This document shows, one piece after another, positions 17,218-25,511 of a stretch of DNA of 64,000 bases. Numbering within the stretch: position 1 is the first letter of the stretch; the number at the start of each line of letters is the position of its first letter. Under the pieces are notes generated by a model that was given only the letters and a program-made list of their open reading frames with translations, did not search any database and was not told the DNA's origin. The DNA lies in the NCBI GenBank assembly GCA_020633195.1, contig JACKEC010000018.1, positions 496,001 to 560,000 on the forward strand, given 5' to 3'. Source of the stretch: Sandaracinaceae bacterium. GTDB taxonomy: Bacteria > Myxococcota_A > Polyangia > Polyangiales > Sandaracinaceae. The position numbers were made by a program, and so were the translations under genes.

Positions 17218-18990
17218 ATGTCCGACGAAGAGCAGGCCCGGACCCCGTTCCTCGAGCAGGTGAAGTCGCTCGGCGGGGTCTACTGGATCGCGAACTGGAT
17301 GGAGCTCGTCGAGCGCTTCGCCTACTACGGGGTCCGCACGGTCCTGCCGGTGTTCATGGTCCTCGCGATCAGCGAGGGCGGCCCCGAGCTCACGCATCTG
17401 CAGAAGGGTACGATCTACGGGATCTGGGCGCTCGTGCAGTCGTTCGTCCCGATCTTCAGCGGGGTCTACGCCGACCGGTACGGCTACAAGCCGAACATCG
17501 CGCTCTCCACCGTGCTCAAGATCGTGGGCTACCTGGTGATGGGCTACTGCATCGTCCTCGCCGAGATGGTCGCGGGGATGCCGCTGGCCGAGGCCCGCGA
17601 GGCGCACGTCGACCACACCTACGAGATCTTCTTCGCGGGCGCGATGCTGCTCGCGCTCGGGACCGCGGTGTTCAAGCCCGGCGTGCAGGGGCTCATCGCC
17701 ACCAAGATGCCCGACAAGAGCGCCTCGCTCGGGTGGGGCCTCTTCTACCAGATGGTGAACATCGGCGGCTTCCTCGGCCCCCTCATCGCCGGCTACCTGC
17801 GCGTGCTCGAGTGGGAGTACGTCTTCGTCACCTGTGCGGCCGCCATCGCGCTGAACTTCCTGCCGCTGTTCGTGTTCCGCGAGCCGGAGAAGGCCCAGGT
17901 CGACACGCGCGGGTTCGGCGAGCTGACCGCGGACGCGCTGCGCGGCCTGCTCGAGCCCAAGCTCTTCTACTTCTCGCTCGCGTTCGCCGGCTTCTGGCTG
18001 ATGTTCTATCAGCTCTTCGACATCCTCCCGAACTTCATCGACGACTGGGTCGACTCCCGCGAGCCCGCCGCGGTATTGCAATCCATCTTGCCCACGGGCT
18101 GGGTCCCCGTCGTCAACGGCGGCAACCTCACCCAGGAGTGGATGATCAACCTCAACGCCGGGCTGATCAGCCTCTTCGCGTTCCTCGTCGGCTACTGGAC
18201 GGGCAAGGTCCGCGCGCTGATCGCGATCGTCGCCGGCATCGCGGTGGCCGCGCTGGGCATCTTCGGCCTCGGGATGGGGATGAGCGGCTGGATCATCCTC
18301 GGCGCGATCGCCGTCTTCAGCGTCGGCGAGATGATGTCGAGCCCGACCAAGATGCGGTACCTGTCGTCGATCGCTCCGCCCGGCCGCAAGGGCCAGTACA
18401 TGGGCTACGTGAACATGACCGTCGGCATCGGCTGGTCGATCGGCTCGGTCCTCGCCGGCAGCTGGTACGAGGAGGGCGGCGACAAGGTCAACCTCGCGCG
18501 ACGCTACCTCGAGGAGCACCTCCACGTGAGCCACGCCGACGCCGCCGCGATCGACCGCGCCGACGTGGTGAGCTGGCTCATGGAGTCCGCGCACGTCGAC
18601 GCGTGGGGCGCCCGCGAGCTGCTCTGGAACACCTACGACCCCGCCGGGATGTGGCTCTGGTTCACCCTCATCGGCCTCGGCTCGATGTGCATGCTGGTCG
18701 CCTACGACCGCATCGTCCGGAAGGCGCACCGCGAGCCCGACTTCTCGTTCAACACGCACGGACGCCGCTGGGTGCAGGCGGTGGTCGTGCCGACCGCGCT
18801 GATCGTGACGGGCTGCGCCGTCTACCAGGCGGTCGGGCTCGTGCAGGCCGACAAGACCGTCATCGAGGTCGTCCTCGGCTCGCTCGCGTTGAGCGCGAAC
18901 GCGGCGCTGCTCCTCGCGCTCGCGATCGCCTCCTTCGTCATGGACGAGGAGAAGATCGACGACGCGCCCCCGAAGCCCGTCGAATTCTGA
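17218..18990 (+). CDS. POT/PTR-family proton-dependent oligopeptide transporter
   Basis: A 590-residue inner-membrane MFS protein. The POT signatures are present: 'ELVERFAYYGVR' (ExxERFxYYG, residues 31-42), 'GVYADRYGYKPNI' after TM2, and 'AVFKPGVQGLIATKM' near residue 157. ExxERFxYYG couples proton movement to peptide uptake in the family. Long hydrophilic loops occur around residues 280-300 and 425-465, larger than in typical bacterial POTs. A TAGCGT box (17203-17208) lies 9 nt before the ATG. The 3' end overlaps the convergent phosphatase gene by 53 bp. Confidence 0.88.
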   Translation: MSDEEQARTPFLEQVKSLGGVYWIANWMELVERFAYYGVRTVLPVFMVLAISEGGPELTHLQKGTIYGIWALVQSFVPIFSGVYADRYGYKPNIALSTVLKIVGYLVMGYCIVLAEMVAGMPLAEAREAHVDHTYEIFFAGAMLLALGTAVFKPGVQGLIATKMPDKSASLGWGLFYQMVNIGGFLGPLIAGYLRVLEWEYVFVTCAAAIALNFLPLFVFREPEKAQVDTRGFGELTADALRGLLEPKLFYFSLAFAGFWLMFYQLFDILPNFIDDWVDSREPAAVLQSILPTGWVPVVNGGNLTQEWMINLNAGLISLFAFLVGYWTGKVRALIAIVAGIAVAALGIFGLGMGMSGWIILGAIAVFSVGEMMSSPTKMRYLSSIAPPGRKGQYMGYVNMTVGIGWSIGSVLAGSWYEEGGDKVNLARRYLEEHLHVSHADAAAIDRADVVSWLMESAHVDAWGARELLWNTYDPAGMWLWFTLIGLGSMCMLVAYDRIVRKAHREPDFSFNTHGRRWVQAVVVPTALIVTGCAVYQAVGLVQADKTVIEVVLGSLALSANAALLLALAIASFVMDEEKIDDAPPKPVEF

Positions 18991-21238
18991 CGACCACCGC
19001 GAGCCCGAGCAGCGCGAGCCAGCCGGGCGTCGCGGGCCGCGCGCCGACGCGGCAGCCGCAGCCGTCGCCCCCGCCGTCGCCCCCGGGGCCCGCGTCGACG
19101 CCCGCCGTCGCGGCGTCGGGGCCCACGACGGCCCCGTCCGACGGCGTCGACCCGCCGTCCGCGTCCGGCACCCCCGCGTCGGTCCCGGGCGGATCGATCG
19201 CCACGCGCACGCGCGCCTCGAGCGAGAGGTCGAACGACAGATCCGACGAGCTCCCGTTCGCCTGCTTCACGATGACCGCGATCACGTGCTCGCCCGCCGG
19301 CAGCAGCGACGGGTCGAGGTCGAGCGTGAGCACCTCGTTGTCCGACGAGGTGGCCGACGCGAAGGTGTCGTGCCCGACTCCGTCGTCGACGTTCGCGCCG
19401 CCGACCATCACGCCGTCGACGAAGAGCGCGAAGCCGTCGTCGAACACGACGCGCGCGCTCAGCGACAGGAGGTCGCCGTCGACGGTGACGGTCCGCCGGA
19501 AGTACGCGCTCGGGACGTTCGGGTCCTCGTCCGCGAGCACCGTGGCCTCGTCGCCGTCGCCGTAGCCGAGCTGCGCCGGTCCGCTCGACCAGCCGCCCGT
19601 CGTCGTGAGCCAGTCCGCGGCCGGCGCGGCGGCGTCGTCCCAGTACTCCCAGACGCCGCCGGCGGGGACGAGCGTCACGTCGGTCTCGGCCGACAGGGTG
19701 AACGCCCGGGCGCTCGTCCCGGAGCGCGCGGCGTCGACGGTGTCGGTCACCCGGACGCGCCCCTGCGTCGTCATCCGTCGCGGCGAGCTCCAGGTCAGCG
19801 CGCCGTCGTCCGCGGTCCGATCCGCGATCACCGTCCAGGACGCGCCGTCGTCGAGCGAGTACTCCACGCGGACCTCGCCGCTGCCCGCGCCCACCGAGGT
19901 CCACAGCACCTCGATGTCCGAGCCCGCGAGGTAGCTCCCGCCCGAGGGCGCGGTGACGAAGATCCCGTCCTCTTTGACGAGCACGACCTCGTCGGTGACC
20001 GCGCCGTCCGCGCGCACGTTGCGCAGGGTCAACAGCCCGCCCTCGACGTCGACGAGGCAAGACCCGTTGGCGATCTCGGTGAACGCCATCAGCGGGTGAC
20101 GACCGGTCCCGCCCACGCCCGTGCCGCCGTGACCCGCAACGACGTAGAGCGTGCCCGCCTCGGACGCGTAAGGCCCGTCGCCTGTCGGCCGGCCGTCGCC
20201 CGAGTCGACGATCGCCGCGGTCGCGCCCCCGCCGGGCAGCCCCGCGTAGTAGCCGCCACGCAGCAGGTACGAGCGCTCGTAGATGTGCGAGTGCCCCGCG
20301 AGGATCAGGTCGACCCCCGCCGCCTCGAGCACGGGCAGGACCTGACGGCGCATGTCCTCTTGCTGCGACTCGTCGTCCTGGTGCGTCCCGTCCGTGTAGG
20401 GCGGGTGATGCCAGTACGCGATCAGCCACTCCGCGTCCGCCGCGGCGAGGTCCATCTCGAGCCACTGCACCATCGCCCCCATCGGGCTGCGCGGCGAGTC
20501 GTAGGAGTCGAGCACGATGAAGTGCACGTTCGCGTAGTCGAACGAGTAGTACGCCTCGGTGCCCGAAGGCACGCCACCAGAGCGACCGTCCGTGGGCAGC
20601 ACGTAGCCCTCGTAGTACGGGCCCGACTCGGTGGCCGAGTCGCTGCTCGCGCCCTCGTGGTTGCCGAGCGCCGGCCACACCGGCGTGTTGGACAGCAGCG
20701 GCGCGTACATGTCGTAGAAGCCGACGTCGAACTCGCTGGTGGTGCCTCGGTCGTAGGCCATGTCGCCGACGTGGACGAACAGGTCGGGCGGCAGGTCGGC
20801 GGCCTCGGCGCGCATCGCGTCGAACACGTTTCGTTGCGCGGTGCCGCCCGTCCCGGAGTCACCGACGACCCAGAAGCGGAAGCCGCCCCGCGTGCCGGCG
20901 ACGGGCGCGGTCGTGAAGTGCTGGTTCGGATCGCCGGACGTCGCGGGGGGACACGCGGCGTGGCCGACCGAGTAGAAGTAGCGCGTCGCCGGGGTCAGGC
21001 CGGTGACCCGCGCCTCGAGCTGATCGACGGCGCCGAAGCGGGTGACGCGAGCGGGGACGATGTCGTCGAGCGCGTCGGGCGAGGCGCCGTAGCAGACGTT
21101 CGGAGGCGGGTCGGTGTCCGAGCGCCAGACGATCGTCATCGCGTCCTCGGACGCGCTCTGGAGGTACGGCGCGCGAGGGCTCTGCGCGGCGGCGGGGGCG
21201 GCGGCGACCAGCGCCAACCAGAAGGCGACGCGCTTCAT
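18938..21238 (-). CDS. Purple-acid-phosphatase-like metallophosphoesterase, MYXO-CTERM
   Basis: A 766-residue secreted enzyme. The signal peptide MKRVAFWLALVAAAPAAAQ is followed by a fibronectin-like N-domain (25-115). The calcineurin-type domain (120-350) has all motifs: GDSGTGG, HVGDMAYD, GNHEG, YWHHPPY and GHSHIYER. These should bind a dinuclear metal centre and cleave phosphomonoesters. An Ig-like region and a beta-sandwich with 'DDGFALFVDG' (about 610) may bind substrate or carbohydrate. The end has GDGCGCRVG, a hydrophobic helix and an Arg-rich tail, a MYXO-CTERM sorting signal. Its ATG overlaps the stop of the upstream TPR gene (ATGA). Confidence 0.87.
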   Translation of the reverse strand: MKRVAFWLALVAAAPAAAQSPRAPYLQSASEDAMTIVWRSDTDPPPNVCYGASPDALDDIVPARVTRFGAVDQLEARVTGLTPATRYFYSVGHAACPPATSGDPNQHFTTAPVAGTRGGFRFWVVGDSGTGGTAQRNVFDAMRAEAADLPPDLFVHVGDMAYDRGTTSEFDVGFYDMYAPLLSNTPVWPALGNHEGASSDSATESGPYYEGYVLPTDGRSGGVPSGTEAYYSFDYANVHFIVLDSYDSPRSPMGAMVQWLEMDLAAADAEWLIAYWHHPPYTDGTHQDDESQQEDMRRQVLPVLEAAGVDLILAGHSHIYERSYLLRGGYYAGLPGGGATAAIVDSGDGRPTGDGPYASEAGTLYVVAGHGGTGVGGTGRHPLMAFTEIANGSCLVDVEGGLLTLRNVRADGAVTDEVVLVKEDGIFVTAPSGGSYLAGSDIEVLWTSVGAGSGEVRVEYSLDDGASWTVIADRTADDGALTWSSPRRMTTQGRVRVTDTVDAARSGTSARAFTLSAETDVTLVPAGGVWEYWDDAAAPAADWLTTTGGWSSGPAQLGYGDGDEATVLADEDPNVPSAYFRRTVTVDGDLLSLSARVVFDDGFALFVDGVMVGGANVDDGVGHDTFASATSSDNEVLTLDLDPSLLPAGEHVIAVIVKQANGSSSDLSFDLSLEARVRVAIDPPGTDAGVPDADGGSTPSDGAVVGPDAATAGVDAGPGGDGGGDGCGCRVGARPATPGWLALLGLAVVVRIRRASGARRRSSPRP

Positions 21239-22122
21239 CGGCCGGCTCCCAGGCTCGAGAGGAGCTGCCGGGGGACGACCCAGGCCGGCGCGAGGCGGGC
21301 GGCGCGCTCGAGGTCGAGCCGCGCGCCCGCGCGGTCTCCGCTCGCGAGGCGCACCTGTGCGCGCTCGCTGTACGCCAGCGCGCTGCCGCGGCGCTCCACC
21401 GCCCTGTCGGCGCCAGCGCGCGCCCGCGCGAGCGTCGCGACCGCCTCGGCCTCGCGCCCCGCGTCGCGCAGGATCGAGGCCCGCAGCAGCTCCCAGCGAA
21501 CGCTCGGTCGCGCCGCCGCGAGCGCGTCCAGGTGCGCCAGCGCCACGTCGTAGCGCCCCATCCGTCGCGCGAGCTCCGCCGCCTCGACGCGCAGCACCGC
21601 GCTCCCCGTCCGGCGCGCGCCGGCGTCCAGGATCCGCGCCGCCTCGTCGAGCCGGGACAGGCGCTCGAGGAGGTGCGCCGCGCGCACGTCCAGCTCGATG
21701 GCGGGCGCGACCGCGGACGCGGCGAGGTAGTCCTCGAGGGCCAGCGCGCGAGCCCCGCGCTCCTCGCGCAGCTCGCCGCGGAGGGTCAGCGAGGGGCCGT
21801 CGAGCGCGTCGCGGAGCGCGTCCTCCGCGGCGTCCGGTCGCCCCGTCGCCACGAGCGCGCGCGCGCGCCAGTAGGGAGCGCGCGGATCGGTGGGCGCGAG
21901 CGCGTCGAGCAGATCGAGCTCGGCGAGCGCCTCACCGGGTTGGCCGCTCTCGACCAGCTCGACGACGAGGCCGAGGCGCGCCTCGGGGTCGCCGGGTCGC
22001 GCGTCCGCTCGCTCGCGGGCGCGCAGGACGCGCTCCGCACCCGTTCGATCGGCCTGCGCGGTCGTGCCGAGGCCGGCCGACAGCACCAGGATCCCGACGA
22101 TCCAACCCACCCGTCGCGTCAT
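21235..22122 (-). CDS. Exported TPR-like protein
   Basis: A 295-residue protein with an N-terminal signal peptide (MTRRVGWIVGILVLSAGLGT, cut near TAQA). Helix-turn-helix repeats of about 34 residues follow, rich in Ala, Leu and Arg, such as 'DPEARLGLVVELVESGQPGE' and 'VALAHLDALAAARPSVR'. This is a TPR-type periplasmic scaffold. The stop overlaps the start of the phosphatase gene, so the two are probably co-translated and may act together at the surface. TATGAG lies 6 nt before the ATG, suggesting its own leaderless start. Confidence 0.68.
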   Translation of the reverse strand: MTRRVGWIVGILVLSAGLGTTAQADRTGAERVLRARERADARPGDPEARLGLVVELVESGQPGEALAELDLLDALAPTDPRAPYWRARALVATGRPDAAEDALRDALDGPSLTLRGELREERGARALALEDYLAASAVAPAIELDVRAAHLLERLSRLDEAARILDAGARRTGSAVLRVEAAELARRMGRYDVALAHLDALAAARPSVRWELLRASILRDAGREAEAVATLARARAGADRAVERRGSALAYSERAQVRLASGDRAGARLDLERAARLAPAWVVPRQLLSSLGAGR

Positions 22123-22164
22123 CCGGATCTCATACCGCGGATGACGCGGGCGGCGTAGTGGAGG

Positions 22165-22926
22165 CTACAGCCCGTCGAGCGAGCTGAGGTCGACGCTCGG
22201 TCCGCTCGAGCCGCCGCCGCCACCACCGCGACGCGGCCGCGAGCGGCGCACCTGCGCGGCGTTGCGGGCGCGCTCCGCGGCCGCGGCCTCTTCCTCGCGA
22301 CGGCGCTGCTCGTCCTGGATCCGCTGCGCGGCGGCCTCGGCCTGGGTCCGCGCCTGGGCGGCCCGACGCTGCGCCTCCTCGGCCTCGCGCGCGGCGCGCG
22401 CGGCCTGCTCGGCCTGCTCGGCCTGCGTCGCGGCGGCGATCCGCGCCCGCTCGGCCTCGGCCTCGCGCGCGGCGAGGTACGGCGAGACGGCGCCGAAGTA
22501 GACGCCGACGAGGCCCGCCATGAGCAGGACGATCACGCCCGCCACGAGGCCCGGGTGGATGCCCTTGCGCTTCTTGGCGACCTCGCGGGCCTGCGCTTGC
22601 TGCGACTCGAGCATGGCGGCCTGCTCGGCGAGGCGGCGCTCCTGCTCCTTCTCGAACTCGATGCGGAGGCGCTCCTCCTCGTCGGCGCGGGCGCGCGCCT
22701 CCTCGAGGGCGGCGAGGCGGCGCTCTTCGGCGAGCCGGGCCTCCTCTTCCTCGCGCCGCTTGCGCTCTTCCTCTTCGCGACGCGCGCGCTCCTCGGCCTC
22801 GATCCGCGCGCGCTCGGCCTGGGCCTGGTCGCGGACGGCCTCCTCCTCCGCCTCGATTCGCTCTTCCTCGAGGTTCATCAGCTCCTTGAGGTTGAAGAGG
22901 ACGGAGGATTCCTTCTTGTCGGACAT
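22165..22926 (-). CDS. Coiled-coil single-pass membrane protein
   Basis: A 253-residue protein. Residues 14-125 form a highly charged Glu/Arg coiled coil (EEERIEAEEEAVRDQAQAER and similar heptads). One transmembrane segment, 'GLVAGVIVLLMAGLVGVYFG', lies around 127-147. A second Ala/Glu/Arg coiled coil follows (153-220), then a basic Gly-rich tail. This resembles TolA/TonB-like or cytoskeletal spacer proteins, but nothing identifies a partner. The ATG at 22926 has a strong AGGAG 6 nt upstream, unlike most neighbours. A longer start at 22989 is less likely. Confidence 0.7.
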   Translation of the reverse strand: MSDKKESSVLFNLKELMNLEEERIEAEEEAVRDQAQAERARIEAEERARREEEERKRREEEEARLAEERRLAALEEARARADEEERLRIEFEKEQERRLAEQAAMLESQQAQAREVAKKRKGIHPGLVAGVIVLLMAGLVGVYFGAVSPYLAAREAEAERARIAAATQAEQAEQAARAAREAEEAQRRAAQARTQAEAAAQRIQDEQRRREEEAAAAERARNAAQVRRSRPRRGGGGGGSSGPSVDLSSLDGL

Positions 22927-23041
22927 CGAGCGCTCCTGATGGTGCCTGGGGGCCGGGGTGCTCCCGGATGATGGAATCTGCGCGCCCACGGATCAACGTC
23001 GACGTGCTTCGAGCCTCGCCTTGGACCCGCTCTCTGGCGGA

Positions 23042-23527
23042 TCATTGGCGATGAGGAAGGATAACGCTCAACCCGGCGACGTCAGGAAAGCGGCCTTCGA
23101 AACGCAGCGCGCGAGGGTCGAGGTAGACGTCCGCGGGCGGCTTGTGCGCCGGGAACCGGACGCGGCCGAGCACGTGCTCCGACACGCCCGAGGCGCGGAG
23201 CCAGGCGCGCGTGGCCACGTCCTCGCCGTCACGCGCGTCGGCCGAGCCGACGATCGCGACGCGGAACCGCTCCGCGGCGTCCTCGAGCCACGCGGCCGCC
23301 CCGGGGCGAAGATGCCCCGAGGCGTCGCGGAGCACGTCGAGCGAGACGGCGAGGGTGCGCCCTCGGCCGCCCGGCCCTACCGGACGCACGTCGGCCACGG
23401 GTCGCTCAGCGAGTAAGCGAGCCTTGGCCGACGCGACCTCGTCCGGCGAGATCGTTCCGTCGAGCGAGAGGCGCGCGAGCGCCTCGAGCGCCTCGACGAG
23501 TCGATGGGTTCGAGCCTCGACTACCAA
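23042..23527 (-). CDS. HAD-like protein, probably catalytically degenerate
   Basis: A 161-residue cytoplasmic protein. Residues 58-150 follow the outline of small HAD phosphatases: a strand 'TLAVSLDVLRDASG', then 'RFRVAIVGSADARDG', and finally a KPPADVYLD-x-RALRFEG segment where related proteins have KPxADxYxDDRAxRFEG. The first Asp of the DxD nucleophile motif is replaced by Ser and the second conserved Asp near the end is Pro, so the enzyme is probably inactive or altered. The TTG start overlaps the stop region of the RNA-binding gene (TTGGTAG), suggesting coupled translation. Confidence 0.55.
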   Translation of the reverse strand: MVVEARTHRLVEALEALARLSLDGTISPDEVASAKARLLAERPVADVRPVGPGGRGRTLAVSLDVLRDASGHLRPGAAAWLEDAAERFRVAIVGSADARDGEDVATRAWLRASGVSEHVLGRVRFPAHKPPADVYLDPRALRFEGRFPDVAGLSVILPHRQ

Positions 23528-24207
23528 TCGCCGTGGTAGTCGTCGAAGCGGCGCCGATTGCCACCACCCCGACGCTTGCGTCCGCCGCCGCCCTCGCCGC
23601 GCGGATCGCCCTCTTCCTGGTCCTTGTTGCGGGCGCCCTTCTTCTTGACCGTGCCCGAGCCGCCGTTGTGACGCTTGCGTCCCGCCGGCTTGGCGTTCGG
23701 ATCGAACGGGGTCGAGCTGCCGCCGCCGCCGGGGCCGCCGCCACCCCCGCCGCCGCCACCGCCGCCGCCATAGCCGCCACCGCCGCCGCCGCCGCCGGCG
23801 TATCCGCCGCCGCCGCCGCCGCCGTAAGCACGGCCACCCTCACCCGGACCCCGCCGCTCGACGGGCGGGTAGTCCCGGCCACCGGGGCGTCCACCGCCAC
23901 CGCTGGGCGGTCCCCCCGGGCGCCTCTCGGGGCCACGCGGCGGCCCGCCCGGGCCTCCGCGTCGCTCCTGCGCCTCGTTGACACGGATGGCGCGTCCGTC
24001 GACGTCCGCCCCGTGCATGGATTCGATGGCCTTCTGGGAGGCCTCCGCATCGCGGAAGGTCACGAATCCGAATCCGCGCGATCGACCGGTCTCCCGGTCC
24101 GTGATCACGCGCGCATCGACAACTTCACCGTACGGTTCGAAGGCGGCGCGCAGGCTCTCGTCGCTAGTGGCCCACGCCAGGCCCCCCACGAACAGCTTGT
24201 TACTCAT
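23521..24207 (-). CDS. Glycine-rich RRM RNA-binding protein
   Basis: A 228-residue RNA-binding protein. Residues 1-80 form an RNA recognition motif with RNP2 KLFVGGLAW and RNP1 RGFGFVTF, both with the aromatic residues that stack on RNA bases. Residues 85-170 are Gly-rich with Arg and Tyr, a disordered segment of the type that phase-separates or binds RNA loosely. The last 55 residues are Lys/Arg-rich and end FDDYHGDW. Similar proteins in myxobacteria and cyanobacteria respond to cold; that role here is inference. The 5' leader contains a dyad (24241-24257). Confidence 0.85.
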   Translation of the reverse strand: MSNKLFVGGLAWATSDESLRAAFEPYGEVVDARVITDRETGRSRGFGFVTFRDAEASQKAIESMHGADVDGRAIRVNEAQERRGGPGGPPRGPERRPGGPPSGGGGRPGGRDYPPVERRGPGEGGRAYGGGGGGGYAGGGGGGGGYGGGGGGGGGGGGPGGGGSSTPFDPNAKPAGRKRHNGGSGTVKKKGARNKDQEEGDPRGEGGGGRKRRGGGNRRRFDDYHGDW

Positions 24208-24240
24208 CTCTCGTTCGTCTCTCTCATCTTGTTTCGGAGA

Positions 24241-24257
24241 GGGATCACCATGATCCC
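24241..24257. promoter_or_regulatory. Dyad in the leader region of the RRM gene
   Basis: GGGATCA and TGATCCC form a perfect 7-bp inverted repeat with a CCA spacer, 34-50 bp upstream of the RRM gene start at 24207. It could be a repressor site or an RNA hairpin in the transcript leader. A second CTCTC/GAGAG pair lies between it and the ATG. Confidence 0.35.
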
Positions 24258-24374
24258 CCTCGCCCCGCCCGGCGGCAGCTCCCCCGGTCGTACTTCAGAT
24301 CTCGTCACTTTCGCCCGCTTGAGTCAACCCGCCCGCGTCGCTTTTTTGACCGCGTGGGGCCCGCGGAGGTGGGA

Positions 24375-25481
24375 ATGCGGGCCCGGAGCGGCGACGTTCC
24401 GCTCGCCGTGGTCGGTCGACGGGACTGGATCGCGTGCGCCGCGCTCGGGCTCGTCGCGCTGCCGACGACGGCGCGCGCGCGCGTCCCGGGGCTGCCTTCG
24501 CTCGATCTCGGAGGCCTCCCGACGCGCGTCACGGCGCACCCCGAGCTCGCGGCGCGGCTCGGCTTCGCGTCCCTGCACGTGAAGCGCGACGACGAGGCGG
24601 GCGACGTCTTCGGCGGCAGCAAGGCGCGCAAGCTCGAGCGCGTGCTCGCCGACGCGCGCGATCGCGGTCACCGCGCCGTGCTCACCTTCGGCGGCGCGGG
24701 ATCGAACCACGCGCTCGCCACCGCGATCCACGCCGGCCGCCTCGGGATGAGCGCGCACCTCGTGCTGCTCCCCGAGCCCCCGAGCCCGCACGTGCGCGAG
24801 CACCTGCTCGCCGCCGCGCACGCGGGCGCGCACTTGCACGCGGGCACGCGCGCCCACCGCGACGATCCCGCGCTCGCGGTCGCCGACTTCGCGGCCGCGG
24901 ACGCGCCGTACGTGATCCCGCCGGGGGGCACGTGCCCGCTCGGGACCGTGGGCTACGTCGACGCGGGCTTCGAGCTCGCGCGTCAAGTACAGCAAGGAAT
25001 CTTGCCCCCGCCCGACGTGGTCTACGTCGCGGCCGGCACGACGGGCACGGCCTCGGGGCTGTGGATCGGGCTGCGCGCGGCCGGGCTCACGTGCCGGGTC
25101 GTGGCGGTCCGCGCCTCCGGTCGCGCGACGGCGACCCGGGCGCGGGTCGAGGCCGAGGTCGCGGCCACGCACGCCGTGCTGCGCGCCGCCGATCCGCGCT
25201 CCCCCCCGACCCCGCTCGACGCCGGGTTCGTGCTCGAGCACGGCTTCGCGGGGGCCGGCTACGCGCGGCCGACGGAGCGCGGTCGCACGGCCGCGGCGCT
25301 CGTCGGCGAGGCGCTCGAGCTCGACGGCACGTACACCGAGAAGGCGTTCGCGGCGCTCGTCGCGAACGACCCGGGCGAGGCGGTGCTCTTCTGGCACACC
25401 TTCGATCCGCGGCGGCCGCCGATCGGCCGAGCGACGCCCGCGGACCTGCCTCGAGGCCTTCGAGCGTACGCGCGGGAATGA
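24375..25481 (+). CDS. PLP-dependent enzyme of the ACC deaminase / D-cysteine desulfhydrase family
   Basis: A 368-residue fold-type II PLP enzyme. The PLP lysine is Lys83 in FGGSKARKLE, preceded by VKRDDEAGD. A phosphate-binding loop 'AAGTTGTASGLW' lies near residues 217-229. Family members deaminate 1-aminocyclopropane-1-carboxylate or desulfhydrate D-cysteine; the choice cannot be made here. The N-terminus is unusual: GRRDWIACAALGLVALPTTARA (about 14-35) looks like a twin-arginine signal with a cut after ARA, which would export the folded holoenzyme. ATG at 24375 is chosen for its GGAGG 6-7 nt upstream; GTG at 24354 would be longer. Confidence 0.75.
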   Translation: MRARSGDVPLAVVGRRDWIACAALGLVALPTTARARVPGLPSLDLGGLPTRVTAHPELAARLGFASLHVKRDDEAGDVFGGSKARKLERVLADARDRGHRAVLTFGGAGSNHALATAIHAGRLGMSAHLVLLPEPPSPHVREHLLAAAHAGAHLHAGTRAHRDDPALAVADFAAADAPYVIPPGGTCPLGTVGYVDAGFELARQVQQGILPPPDVVYVAAGTTGTASGLWIGLRAAGLTCRVVAVRASGRATATRARVEAEVAATHAVLRAADPRSPPTPLDAGFVLEHGFAGAGYARPTERGRTAAALVGEALELDGTYTEKAFAALVANDPGEAVLFWHTFDPRRPPIGRATPADLPRGLRAYARE

Positions 25482-25511
25482 GCCGCGCTCGCGGCGACGT
25501 TGCCCATCACC

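Noticed and set aside
23720..23830. Trinucleotide repeat of GCC/GCG type as a separate repeat element
   Set aside because: It is the coding sequence of the Gly-rich tail of the RRM protein.
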